Assembly: GCA_025560025.1 (NCBI GenBank)
Contig: CP048488.1
Coordinates: 62,001-126,000 of the forward strand
DNA: 64,000 nt
Origin: Agrobacterium tumefaciens
GTDB taxonomy: Bacteria > Pseudomonadota > Alphaproteobacteria > Rhizobiales > Rhizobiaceae
Reading direction: 5' to 3'
Below the pieces are notes generated by a model. That model ran no database searches and was not told where the DNA came from. It saw only the letters and a list, made by a program, of their open reading frames with translations. The position numbers and the translations under genes are program-made. This document shows, in pieces, positions 36,736 through 44,475 of the stretch. The number at the start of each line of letters is the position of its first letter. The stretch's first letter is position 1.

Positions 36736-37140
36736 TTAATTCGCAGGGCAGGGATAAATAGCAGCCAGCATCTCAATCACCAATGTCGATGCTCTCCCTT
36801 TAAGACGCTCTGGCGTGACGCTTCGAAGATGCGTGTATACGCGGTCTGTAAGCTCATGGGGGAGGACCGATCCGGCCCCACACCACCCCGTCCCGCTGGT
36901 AGCATCAGCCACCCCAGCTATATAAGCACTACCGCGAGCGCCGGACATGATACGATCAGCCTCACTCTGCAGAGCGCCATCATCGGACTTTCCTTCGAGC
37001 GCCTTGAGCAGCTCAGTCCCGCTGATTGCCCAGTCGCGGCCCTGATCGTTGCCTGATTCTGCTGATGCAACATTGAGAGCCAAACCTATCGACAGTATCG
37101 CCGCCGGAAAAGTTGCCCGGAATTGGTACGCTGCTGTCAT
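36736..37140 (-). CDS. Rap1a/Tai-like periplasmic immunity protein
   Basis: 134 residues from the ATG at 37140. An N-terminal signal peptide (AAILSIGLALNVASAES, cleavage after about residue 25) precedes a Rap1a/Tai-type domain. That domain has GTELLKALEG, a long helix with GSAYIAGVADA, one cysteine in GWCGAG and a C-terminal AIYPCP. The family neutralises peptidoglycan amidase effectors of type VI secretion. No cognate effector is in the window, so it would be an orphan immunity gene. Confidence 0.7.
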   Translation of the reverse strand: MTAAYQFRATFPAAILSIGLALNVASAESGNDQGRDWAISGTELLKALEGKSDDGALQSEADRIMSGARGSAYIAGVADATSGTGWCGAGSVLPHELTDRVYTHLRSVTPERLKGRASTLVIEMLAAIYPCPAN

Positions 37141-37232
37141 CTTCCGCTCCGTTGATCTGGCTGCACCGGCGTTATTCCGACGCACGCGGTTATTCGACGT
37201 GAATGACCCAATGCACGCTGGAACGGGCAGCA

Positions 37233-37700
37233 TCAGATCGTGTATCGCTCATAAGCTTCGAGCAGAAATTGCTTGCCTTTCTCGGTCAAGCGCGACGCGT
37301 CAACGAATGTGGAAAACGAGCCGGCCTGCTCCCGCATACTGTCGAGTCGGGCGATCATCTCCTTGCTCCCGAACACGACGTGGAAACGCTCGCCAGCGGG
37401 GAGCCAAACAAAAAGCGGACTTGGTGAGAACTCCAGAATGACGTCCTCATGGAAAACTTGAAAAAGACTGTCCCATGCGCGGACCGGATCGATGCTGGTG
37501 GTTTTCTCCGGCTGCTTGCCGAACTCGGCATGATAGATAAAGACGGACCCTTCGGGGATTCCAGCAATCCTTGCCAGGGCAAGGAACGCGGGCCTGTCGA
37601 GAACATCAGGCAATATCTGAGCTTTAAACCCACACACCTGAAGGAATGAAGGGCGCAGAAGCCGCTTTTCATCAAGCGCGTTATCAAACAGTGTAGCCAC
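37233..37700 (-). CDS. Hypothetical cytoplasmic protein, 155 aa
   Basis: Soluble product, MATLFDNALDEKRLLRPSFL at the N-terminus, no signal peptide and no family recognised. It lies in line with the other minus-strand islet genes (92 bases upstream of the Rap1a/Tai-like start), and its size is typical of immunity proteins. Confidence 0.55.
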   Translation of the reverse strand: MATLFDNALDEKRLLRPSFLQVCGFKAQILPDVLDRPAFLALARIAGIPEGSVFIYHAEFGKQPEKTTSIDPVRAWDSLFQVFHEDVILEFSPSPLFVWLPAGERFHVVFGSKEMIARLDSMREQAGSFSTFVDASRLTEKGKQFLLEAYERYTI

Positions 37701-37730
37701 TAGATTGCACCATACATCTTTGACAGGGCT

Positions 37731-37786
37731 TGTCGCAAAACTCCCGCAGCCGAGTTTTCAGACAGTCTGCAGGAATTGTGCGACAG
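37731..37786. repeat. TGTCGCAAAA...GCGACAG site, copy 2
   Basis: A 56-base stretch opening TGTCGCAAAA and closing TGTGCGACAG, related to 35744-35797. It lies between two islet genes. Confidence 0.5.
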
Positions 37787-37807
37787 TCTATCGATGCGTC
37801 GGCTGTC

Positions 37808-38314
37808 TTATCTGCTCGGTCCGACAGCGATGGTGGCGGACGATCCTATCTGAGTGAACGAATACTCGACCGCACCTTGCTTCCAATACGCCGATATCAT
37901 TTCTAAAACGTCCTCCTCGTTCAGAGTGTCAGGAGCGCCAAGACGCGCCGACAAGGCATCCAGCAACCCGGCAGGTCTCGCCGTCGAATATGTACATGCT
38001 TTGTGTCCGTTTGGACCGACTGCGACCCAGAACGACAATGAATCGGTTTGACCTGCACTCTTCCGCCGCCAGCCTACAGCCTCTACAGAGCCACCGTTGT
38101 AGCCAACGAAATGAGTACGCCATTCCTCTGTTTCCGCATCGGTCAGCCGCTGCCAGCCGAGCTTATCACCCTGCACCATCGCCGCCTGCAGATCGGGCGC
38201 TTCGCAGATAGCGAGAAGGCGGTCTACCGTCATATTCTCCGGCATCGCTGTGGCTGCTCCACTATTCAGAAATGCAGCGCACATGCCGGTCATAACCGTT
38301 ATGCGCATCCACAT
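37808..38314 (-). CDS. Secreted hypothetical protein, 168 aa
   Basis: A likely signal peptide (ITVMTGMCAAFLNSGAATA, cleavage near residue 24) is followed by a small domain with one cysteine pair candidate (ICEAPD near 36 and HKACTYS near 106). A GGAAGAGAG ribosome site precedes the ATG at 38314. No family recognised. It is the most upstream gene of the islet and may be another periplasmic immunity protein. Confidence 0.65.
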   Translation of the reverse strand: MWMRITVMTGMCAAFLNSGAATAMPENMTVDRLLAICEAPDLQAAMVQGDKLGWQRLTDAETEEWRTHFVGYNGGSVEAVGWRRKSAGQTDSLSFWVAVGPNGHKACTYSTARPAGLLDALSARLGAPDTLNEEDVLEMISAYWKQGAVEYSFTQIGSSATIAVGPSR

Positions 38315-38458
38315 TATATCTCTCTTCCTCGGCCTCAGAGTATAACTGCCTTGCTGAATCGTCGCAGAAATCCCGATTTAAATTTGAGTTCTGCGAGAGA
38401 GTTTCGCAACAGCCAATTTTTCACCGGCACCTGGCGTAGAAACTAAGAATTACACCTC

Positions 38459-38502
38459 GTTCTTCGAGTTGGCAATTTTCACAGCTTCGGACCGACTGGG
38501 CC
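38459..38502. repeat. 44-bp inverted repeat, right copy, bounding the immunity islet
   Basis: Partner of 35559-35602 (42 of 44 identical, opposite orientation). Together they delimit the islet of five minus-strand genes. The flanking bases do not show a convincing direct duplication. Confidence 0.85.
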
Positions 38503-38838
38503 TATGCGGATTTCCGTTGTGAAAGACGGCTACTCAGCCAGTTCCTGAAGCCCGGGAACGTCTTCCGTGCCGGCCAGCCGGTGCGGTGTGGGCGCTGAGG
38601 GCTGGGGGGATCGCATCCTAACCACGGTCCTTGCCGGCAGAATGAGGCACCATCCTGTCGACGATGGGCTCGGTTGTCGAACAGTCGGTAGGGCAGACCC
38701 ACCTATCGGCGAAGGAGTCGAACGGAACGGCAGGACCGCAGCCGTGACGTGGCGTGAGCTTGGTGCCGATAGCGATCGTGCCTGCAGCGCGCTGGTGTGA
38801 ATTCACCGAATGGTCTCTCGGCATGTCGTGCACAATCC

Positions 38839-39095
38839 GGTTCGGGCTGGCCACACCCATCGCGTCCTCGATGGATCTGGTGTGACCGAAGGACGCCTTC
38901 GTCTCGACCGACTTGGCCGCAACGGCCATACGCAACTTTCTTCCCCTACGAACAGGTTCGCATTCCTCGCGCGACAAGAAAGCCGCTCCCGGCCGCCCTC
39001 CACTGACGTTTCGGCCCAAGGGTGCGGCGTCGATCGCCGTCGGTCTTAACACCGTCATCGAGGACGCGATGGGCGCGGCCCGAGCAAACCGGAAA
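38839..39095 (+). repeat. Inverted-repeat leader of the DUF736 gene
   Basis: CCCATCGCGTCCTCGATG (38856-38873) is the exact inverse of 39056-39073. The pairing extends imperfectly on both sides (GGCC, AACCGG, TCGGTC and ACACC blocks). The right arm contains the 16-base box shared with the ArdC leader. The right arm ends within 10-32 bases of the ATG at 39106. The remainder of 38503-39105 has no supported gene. Confidence 0.7.
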
Positions 39096-39105
39096 GGTTA
39101 CGACA

Positions 39106-39423
39106 ATGGCAGTCATCGGCGAATTCACCACCAACGGCAACAACTCCATCATCGGCAACGTGCGCACCCTCACCGTCAGCATGAAGGCCCGCCTGAACCC
39201 GATCGAACGCGTCTCGCGCGACGCTCCGGATTTCCGCATCACCGCCGGCAACGGCGTCGAGGTCGGCGCCGGCTGGAAGGCGGTCTCCAACGACGGCGAG
39301 GAATACATCTCGGTCAAGCTGGACGACCCGAGCTTCAACGCACCGATCACCGCAGCCCTTTGGCCAAGCGATAAGGACGGCGAATACGCCCTCATCTGGA
39401 ACCGCCCGAAGCGGGAGGCCTGA
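39106..39423 (+). CDS. DUF736 family plasmid protein
   Basis: 105 residues with the DUF736 pattern: IGEFTTNGNNSIIGNVRTL at the N-terminus, DAPDFRIT near 39, and a C-terminal GEYALIWNRP. DUF736 proteins are abundant on alphaproteobacterial conjugative plasmids; the function is unknown. It is monocistronic, with a structured leader and a strong terminator at 39432. Confidence 0.9.
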   Translation: MAVIGEFTTNGNNSIIGNVRTLTVSMKARLNPIERVSRDAPDFRITAGNGVEVGAGWKAVSNDGEEYISVKLDDPSFNAPITAALWPSDKDGEYALIWNRPKREA

Positions 39424-39431
39424 TCACCCCG

Positions 39432-39462
39432 AAGAGCTTCGCCGAAAGGCGGGGCTCTTTTT
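39432..39462 (+). terminator. Rho-independent terminator of the DUF736 gene
   Basis: AAGAGCTTCGCC-GAAA-GGCGGGGCTCTT forms a 12-bp stem (two GU pairs) with a GAAA tetraloop, running into TTTTT, eight bases after the stop. Confidence 0.9.
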
Positions 39463-39565
39463 CCGTTCCCATTGACGAAGCCGGGCGCAGGCATCGAGCC
39501 TGCTTCCGGCTTTTCCGGTGCCATACGAGGAGGTGTGAGCTGCTCAGTTCGTCCAAGCGTGCCAT

Positions 39566-39700
39566 GGCGAACCGAAGGCGTCCAGCACGAGCGGCGCCTC
39601 CAATTTGCTCCTTCCGCCTATGGCGGCTTCCGCAAATCGGTTCCTCCCCTCGCCGCCTCCGGCGGTCGCGTCCCGCGATGCTGGACCCCTCCGCTCCGCC
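39566..39700 (+). repeat. Inverted-repeat leader of the small 39744 gene
   Basis: 39566-39587 (GGCGAACCGAAGGCGTCCAG...) and 39679-39700 are inverse copies at 18 of 22 positions, including GTCCAGCA. The right arm ends 43 bases before the ATG at 39744. No gene is visible in 39463-39743. Confidence 0.6.
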
Positions 39701-39743
39701 ATGACGCGCGGCGTCGTCTTTCACAAACGTCAAGGAGACGACG

Positions 39744-39914
39744 ATGACGATTTCTCTCGAAATACAACGCGAAGAGCTTAAGGCCGAACTCAGGAACGCC
39801 TGCGATCCGGCGGAGCGTCGCCAGATCGCGTCGGAGCTGGAGATGGTGCAGGCGGAGCTTGCAACGATCGAGGCCGAACAGGACGGGCGCATCAGCACGG
39901 AGCCTCCTTTCTAG
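39744..39914 (+). CDS. Small charged helical protein, 56 aa
   Basis: Starts MTISLEIQREELKAELRNAC after AAGGAGA and ends ISTEPPF. Nearly all of it is heptad-like charged helix, so a short coiled coil is likely. The stop codon lies inside the loop of the following hairpin. Support: strong ribosome site, structured leader, terminator. Confidence 0.65.
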   Translation: MTISLEIQREELKAELRNACDPAERRQIASELEMVQAELATIEAEQDGRISTEPPF

Positions 39915-39920
39915 GAGGCT
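39901..39920. terminator. Bidirectional terminator between converging genes
   Basis: AGCCTCC-TTTCTA-GGAGGCT, a perfect 7-bp stem whose loop contains the TAG stop of the small gene. It lies 33 bases from the end of the converging HU gene and could serve both. Confidence 0.65.
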
Positions 39921-39953
39921 CTATTTCTGCGTCCCCTGTGCGGCTTTCTTGCC

Positions 39954-40232
39954 TCAGCCGTTGAGTGCGTCCTTGACCGCCTTGCCAGGCGTGAACGTCA
40001 GCTTTTTCGAAGCGGCGATCTTGATCGTTGCGCCTGTTGCCGGGTTACGGCCTTCACGTTCCGGCGTGTCCTTCAGCTTGAACTTTCCGAACGAGGGGAT
40101 CGACGTTTCCGCGCCAGCAAGCGCCGCGTCGGTGATCTGCTTGAAGACGCTCTCGACGATCGTCTTGGCCTGCGCCTTGGTCAGGCTCTGTTCGGCTGCG
40201 ATCTTGTCGGCGATTTCGTTGGTCGTGGTCAT
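39954..40232 (-). CDS. HU-family DNA-binding protein
   Basis: 92 residues from the ATG at 40232. The HU/IHF fold is clear: helical N-terminus with KAQAKTIVESVFKQI, GFGKF-type turn as PSFGKFKL near residue 47, and the DNA-binding arm REGRNPATG near 59-67. The arm sequence RNPATG with KKLTFTPGK is HU-like rather than IHF-like. It probably compacts plasmid DNA or lowers the fitness cost of the plasmid. Confidence 0.93.
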   Translation of the reverse strand: MTTTNEIADKIAAEQSLTKAQAKTIVESVFKQITDAALAGAETSIPSFGKFKLKDTPEREGRNPATGATIKIAASKKLTFTPGKAVKDALNG

Positions 40233-40371
40233 ATCGGAAAGGCCTCTTTCTGTTTTCGGTCTTTCAGCTTTGACAATGAAGATGTGGCGAAGAAAGGGGC
40301 AGAACGGCAGGAATCCTCGCAAGGATTGCGAAAACCACAGGAAATGCAGGCGTTCGGCCGATTGAGACAGG

Positions 40372-40629
40372 CTATTGGGAGCTGCCCGCGTCCCGATAGC
40401 CGCGTCGTCTCTTCGTTCGTTCGATAAGGAAGAGTGCTGTGTCCGCATCGTCCGGATGATCGAAGGTCTCCATCATCGTCTGGCCGCCTGATCCGATCCT
40501 GCCCCAGTTGCGGACGACCGAAGCCCCGCCAAACAGCGTCGGCTGGATCGCGATCCTGTAGTAGCGCCGCATGTTCTGCGCCGCATCAATGCGGTGAAGA
40601 TGAACCTGGCGTGTCTCCTTGTTTTCCAT
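40372..40629 (-). CDS. WGR-domain protein
   Basis: 85 residues, a stand-alone WGR domain: YYRIAIQPTLFGGASVVRNW then GRIGSGGQ, with the W-G-R triplet near residue 43. WGR domains bind nucleic-acid ends in PARPs and occur alone on many rhizobial replicons. The start MENKETRQ is taken at 40629; the frame upstream lacks a ribosome site. Confidence 0.88.
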   Translation of the reverse strand: MENKETRQVHLHRIDAAQNMRRYYRIAIQPTLFGGASVVRNWGRIGSGGQTMMETFDHPDDADTALFLIERTKRRRGYRDAGSSQ

Positions 40630-40866
40630 GTTCCCCTTGTCGCTGTCCCGGCAAGCGGCGTCCAACGAGTTATATGAATCGATCCGGCGTCACCGATTCA
40701 TCGTCGTGATGGTTTCAGACGGGAACTGGGCGAGACGGCTTCGCCGCACGGCTCTATGCGCAGGCGCACCGAACCCGCCATGCGGTTTCGTTCCATTCGG
40801 ATAACGATCCTCTCGCATGGCCGGCCGTGCCGGCGGATGATAACGTTGGAACGGCCTGGTTTGCGG

Positions 40867-41346
40867 TCAGCTATCGCACCAGCTTCGACGCGCACCGTCC
40901 CATCGACGCGCAAGGCCTTCTCCCACGAGAATCTCGCCAAACGATTGCCCTTTACGGCTGACAGTCCCGAGCTTGCGACCATACCTGTCTTCGTCTCGCA
41001 AGCCCGTGCTCATCGAGAATGGGCCAGCGTTCAGAAGAGCGAGAATACGTGCTTTGGCCGCCTCGCCCTTGACCCGTTCTGCCGTGCAACGGGGCGGGCT
41101 GAGTTCTGGTGTGTCGATATCGGCGATCCGGATTTTCTCTCCCTTGAACCAGAAGGTGTCGCCGTCGACGACGCAGTTCATGCGGCGGTCTTCACCACAG
41201 ATCGAGAACGACGCTGAAAGCGTGTCCTCTGCAGGAGCAGAGGTGAGCGCGACCGTCCGATCCAGCCCGCCGGTGCGCTCGAAGCACAACATGCCGCCAA
41301 CCCCGAGCCCAACCACGAGCAAGGCAACCCACATCGACCGATGCAT
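40867..41346 (-). CDS. Thermonuclease/SNase-family nuclease with N-terminal anchor
   Basis: About 159 residues. A hydrophobic N-terminus (WVALLVVGLGVGGMLCF) acts as a signal or anchor. It precedes an SNase-like domain with VVDGDTFWFKGEKIRIADID near 60-79, containing the metal-binding aspartates, and DRYGRKLG near 122. It is coupled to the upstream membrane gene (TGATG). Membrane-attached SNase proteins near traG are common on Ti-like plasmids; the role in transfer is unknown. Confidence 0.85.
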   Translation of the reverse strand: MHRSMWVALLVVGLGVGGMLCFERTGGLDRTVALTSAPAEDTLSASFSICGEDRRMNCVVDGDTFWFKGEKIRIADIDTPELSPPRCTAERVKGEAAKARILALLNAGPFSMSTGLRDEDRYGRKLGTVSRKGQSFGEILVGEGLARRWDGARRSWCDS

Positions 41347-41744
41347 CACAGGCTGAACGTTCTGCCATTCGCCGCGGTGTCGCGCTCGTCTCCCTGCTTT
41401 CTATGCTTGCCAGTCGTTGAACGTATCCGGTTCAGGATGGGCGGCAGAAGCGCAACGTCTTCCCATATCACGTCACCTTCGAAGAGCGTCTCGGTGTTGC
41501 GATTGCGCCACCGCACCTCTTCTCTCGTCACGAAAGGCGGCGCGATCTCGGCAAGGGCTGCGAGCGGTGCAAGGATCAGAACGCAAAACATAGTCGCGGC
41601 TTTCAGGATCGCCTCGCTAAGGGGCGAAAGTATCCCGAGAGAGATAATTGCGCCCATGCCGAGAAACGGCATGGCGATGATGAACACGACCCAGATCATC
41701 AGCGGGCCGATCAGCGAATACCGGATTTTTCTCCAATGCCTCAC
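41346..41744 (-). CDS. Membrane protein of unknown function, 132 aa
   Basis: Two hydrophobic segments (about residues 10-33 and 38-65) followed by a soluble tail with VTREEVRWRNRNTETLFEGD. It lies 20 bases after traG and overlaps the SNase gene by TGATG, so it belongs to the same transcription unit. The family is not recognised. Confidence 0.7.
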   Translation of the reverse strand: MRHWRKIRYSLIGPLMIWVVFIIAMPFLGMGAIISLGILSPLSEAILKAATMFCVLILAPLAALAEIAPPFVTREEVRWRNRNTETLFEGDVIWEDVALLPPILNRIRSTTGKHRKQGDERDTAANGRTFSL

Positions 41745-41764
41745 GGGCGTTTCCTTTCCTTCTG

Positions 41765-43714
41765 TCAGGGCTGTGCAGGTTCGTTTGCGTTCGGAGCGGT
41801 TCCGGTTCGATGGAATCTGTTCTCGCCGACGCAGGCTTTCATGTCTTCACGCCGGAACCAGATGGCGCGCCCGCACCGGAGCGGAGGATTTCCGGAGGTG
41901 AAGACGATCTGCTCGTCGCTGCGCATGCGCAGAACTTCATGCGGCAGGATCAATGGCCGGCGACTGAGCTGCTTCGATCGCGATCGAGACGATCCTTTCA
42001 TTCCGGTCGAACGGTTGGTCTGGTCGACCTCGACCGTGGTGTCGCCGCAGCGCTTCGAGATATAGTCGGCGGTGTCGGGATCGTTTATCGCGGCAAACGA
42101 AATCCACGATGCGGATTCGAACCATTTGCTGGTCGCATCACGCCCGCCATAGGCCTCACGCATCTGGCCGAGCGACTGGAAGATCATCGTCAGCATGATG
42201 CCGTATTTGCGGCCTGCGTCGCGAGCGGTTTCGAGGATGCGCAGGTAGCCGAGACGCGCTACCTCGTCGAGCAGGAAGAGGGTGCGACCCTTTACATTGC
42301 CGTTGCGGTTATAGATCGCGTTGAGCAGCGAGCCGATGACGACACGCGCGAGGCCGGGATGGGCTTCCAGCACCTTCAGGTCGAGCGCGATGAAGATGTC
42401 CGTTCCGCCGTCGGCGAGATCGTCGGTCGAAAAGCTGTCGCCCGATACAAGTCCGGCATAGTTGGGATAGGACAGCCAATGGGTTTCCTTCACCGCATTG
42501 GCATAAACACCGGAAAACGTCTCCGGCGTCATGTTGACGAACACTGACACATTCTCCTTCACGAAGTCGGATTCAGACCCTTCGTAGATCTTCGTCAGAC
42601 GCGCGCGCAGCTTGGGTTCCGGTTCGGACAGGTTGGCGCGGACGCGGCGCAGCGTCTGGTCTTCCGTTTCCGTGTGCCCTGACAGGCACACGTCGGCGAT
42701 CAGGGCGGTCAGCAGCTGCATGGCGGAAGCGCGGAAGAAGTCGTCGCGGGCGGATGCCGTTCGGGGATTGTCGGTCATGATCCATGTGGCGACGGCGACG
42801 ATATCCTCTTCCTTGGTATTGCCATGACGGCCGATCCAGTCGAGGGCATTGAAGCCGACACCGCCGGCTGTCGGATCGAGCACGATCACCTTGCGGCCGG
42901 CCTGACGCCTGTGCTCGCAGACCATCGGCGCGACCTCGCTTGACGGGTCCAGAACGACAAGCCCGCCGCCCCATTTGAGCGCGGTCGGGATCGTCACCGA
43001 TGTCGTCTTGAAACCGCCGGAGCCGGCGAAGACGATGCCATGCGACGATCCGAAGGAACCGTCGAAGCAGAGCAGCGGCGACTTGCCGCCAGCGCCCCAG
43101 CTTTGTCGATCGTCAGCGCGAAACGGCATGGCGGCAACACTGTCGCGATCAACCCGATAGCGCTCGCCGATGATGATGCCGCCTCGTTCGGGAAACAGTT
43201 TTGCCGCCTCCTGGATCTTCATCCAGTCGGCCTCGCCATGCACAGCCCGCTTGCCGCCGATCCGTTTGGGCGCTGTTGTTGCGAACGCGGCATTGCCCTT
43301 GATCGCGACACGCAGCGCGAACATTCCGCTGATGAAGGCAATGCTTGCGCCGATCATCGTCACCGGATCAGCATAGGCCAGAACCGATTGTTCGGCCGGC
43401 ACGCTGCTTGCGATGCTATTCAGGCGGATTACTTCGCGCAGTGTTGCGATGGTAATGACCACGCCGCTTCCGGCCAGCACGCTCAGACCGGCGGCCTTGA
43501 TGTTGGCCGATCCGTTCGCGGCGAAGAGGCCAATTATGCCGATCGCCACCGCAGCGATGTAGGGGAGCGCGAGCCCGGCGCGTCCCAGCATCAGCTTCGC
43601 CTGCGGGGACGTTCCGAATGCCGCCAGTCGCTGCTCCATCCCGGATGTCGCGAACATCGCCGCGAGCATTATGATTGCCGGCAGGATCAACAGCAAAAGC
43701 CTATTCATCGTCAT
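41765..43714 (-). CDS. traG: TraG, type IV coupling protein (VirD4-like ATPase)
   Basis: 649 residues. N-terminal membrane helices are followed by a hexameric ATPase domain: Walker A in [15 protein letters not shown] near residue 230, DPSSEVAP, and Walker [14 protein letters not shown] near 470. TraG brings the relaxase-DNA complex to the mating channel. It starts 14 bases inside the end of traD, and the gene order traC-traD-traG leading away from oriT is that of Ti plasmids. Confidence 0.96.
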   Translation of the reverse strand: MTMNRLLLLILPAIIMLAAMFATSGMEQRLAAFGTSPQAKLMLGRAGLALPYIAAVAIGIIGLFAANGSANIKAAGLSVLAGSGVVITIATLREVIRLNSIASSVPAEQSVLAYADPVTMIGASIAFISGMFALRVAIKGNAAFATTAPKRIGGKRAVHGEADWMKIQEAAKLFPERGGIIIGERYRVDRDSVAAMPFRADDRQSWGAGGKSPLLCFDGSFGSSHGIVFAGSGGFKTTSVTIPTALKWGGGLVVLDPSSEVAPMVCEHRRQAGRKVIVLDPTAGGVGFNALDWIGRHGNTKEEDIVAVATWIMTDNPRTASARDDFFRASAMQLLTALIADVCLSGHTETEDQTLRRVRANLSEPEPKLRARLTKIYEGSESDFVKENVSVFVNMTPETFSGVYANAVKETHWLSYPNYAGLVSGDSFSTDDLADGGTDIFIALDLKVLEAHPGLARVVIGSLLNAIYNRNGNVKGRTLFLLDEVARLGYLRILETARDAGRKYGIMLTMIFQSLGQMREAYGGRDATSKWFESASWISFAAINDPDTADYISKRCGDTTVEVDQTNRSTGMKGSSRSRSKQLSRRPLILPHEVLRMRSDEQIVFTSGNPPLRCGRAIWFRREDMKACVGENRFHRTGTAPNANEPAQP

Positions 43715-43916
43715 GGCCGAACGCCTCCGCGCCGATGGCGGTCAAGCGTGACCGCTCTTCTTCGTCGCCCTTGAGCCGGCGGCCGCCGTCGACCAACAGC
43801 CCGAGCAACAGCGCCCGCTTTTCGTAACGCAGTCCTGCCTTGACGATCAGCCCGCCGAGCTCGATTTTTTCGCGGGTGTCCTTCTTGCGTGCGTTTGACG
43901 TCATCGACTTTGCCAT
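43701..43916 (-). CDS. traD: TraD, conjugal transfer protein
   Basis: 71 residues from the ATG at 43916, three to five bases after the traC stop. The core [20 protein letters not shown] and a C-terminal [10 protein letters not shown] match Ti-plasmid TraD. A longer in-frame start would overlap traC and is rejected. It is an accessory DNA-transfer protein. Confidence 0.92.
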   Translation of the reverse strand: MAKSMTSNARKKDTREKIELGGLIVKAGLRYEKRALLLGLLVDGGRRLKGDEEERSRLTAIGAEAFGHDDE

Positions 43917-43920
43917 CCGT

Positions 43921-44217
43921 TCAAGCCTCGCCAGACCCGCCTTCATCCGCGCCAGACGCGAGCGCCGCGGACGGCTCGGTACCGGTCCGGCTCTCTCCGG
44001 CTTGTCTCTTTCCGGTCGCCGAGCCCTTGCCGCCACGAAACCGTTTGGCGACTTCCTCGAAGGCTGCCTGAAGCTGTGACTCCTCGATGTCGATTTCACC
44101 AAGACCGGCCTTCAACGCAATCCTGCCGATTCGTTCGGCCTCGCGTGTTTCGGCCTGTTTCAGCTGGTCCTGCAATCTGGCAATTTCTTCCCTGATCTTC
44201 GATGATGGTTTCTTCAT
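43921..44217 (-). CDS. traC: TraC, oriT accessory protein
   Basis: 98 residues starting [20 protein letters not shown], a basic coiled-coil start typical of Ti TraC, with [11 protein letters not shown] in the middle. First gene of traCDG, divergent from traA, with oriT and a TraR box in the shared intergenic region. Confidence 0.92.
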   Translation of the reverse strand: MKKPSSKIREEIARLQDQLKQAETREAERIGRIALKAGLGEIDIEESQLQAAFEEVAKRFRGGKGSATGKRQAGESRTGTEPSAALASGADEGGSGEA

Positions 44218-44291
44218 TCCGGTCGCATCTCCCTGGAAATCCTGCGGCGTCTGTTCCGCTGCAAGATTTCCTCAAAAGCACTTCGGAAGGA

Positions 44292-44309
44292 ATGTGCAGA
44301 TCTGCACGT
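44292..44309. promoter_or_regulatory. tra box (TraR-binding site)
   Basis: ATGTGCAGATCTGCACGT, a near-perfect 18-bp dyad differing from the symmetrical Ti tra box at one position. It sits between divergent traCDG and traAFBH, where TraR activates both operons in Ti plasmids. Confidence 0.93.
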
Positions 44310-44360
44310 CGGCAAAGCCGACACTTTGGAGGATGATCCCGCCGCTCGACGAGAGCGGAT

Positions 44361-44400
44361 CCAAGGGCGCAATTATACGTCGCTGACGCGACGCCTTGCG
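44361..44400. other. oriT with nic site (Q-type core)
   Basis: CCAAGGGCGCAATTATACGT is followed by the short inverted repeat CGTCGC-TGAC-GCGACG (44378-44393). The bottom strand reads TAATTGCG/CCCT, matching the RSF1010/Ti nic consensus, so cleavage is predicted between 44367 and 44368 on the bottom strand. The transferred strand would then lead leftward through traC and the 19-43 kb block. Confidence 0.88.
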
Positions 44401-44475
44401 TAGGGGGCCAAACAGGGGCCCACTGTGGCCTCACCGCTCCCGACGAACGACGTTCAAACGGGAGCTTTTACCGCC

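Noticed and set aside
40698..40982. Minus-strand frame between the SNase and WGR genes
   Set aside because: It overlaps the SNase coding end, lacks a ribosome site and has no protein-like pattern in the non-overlapping part.
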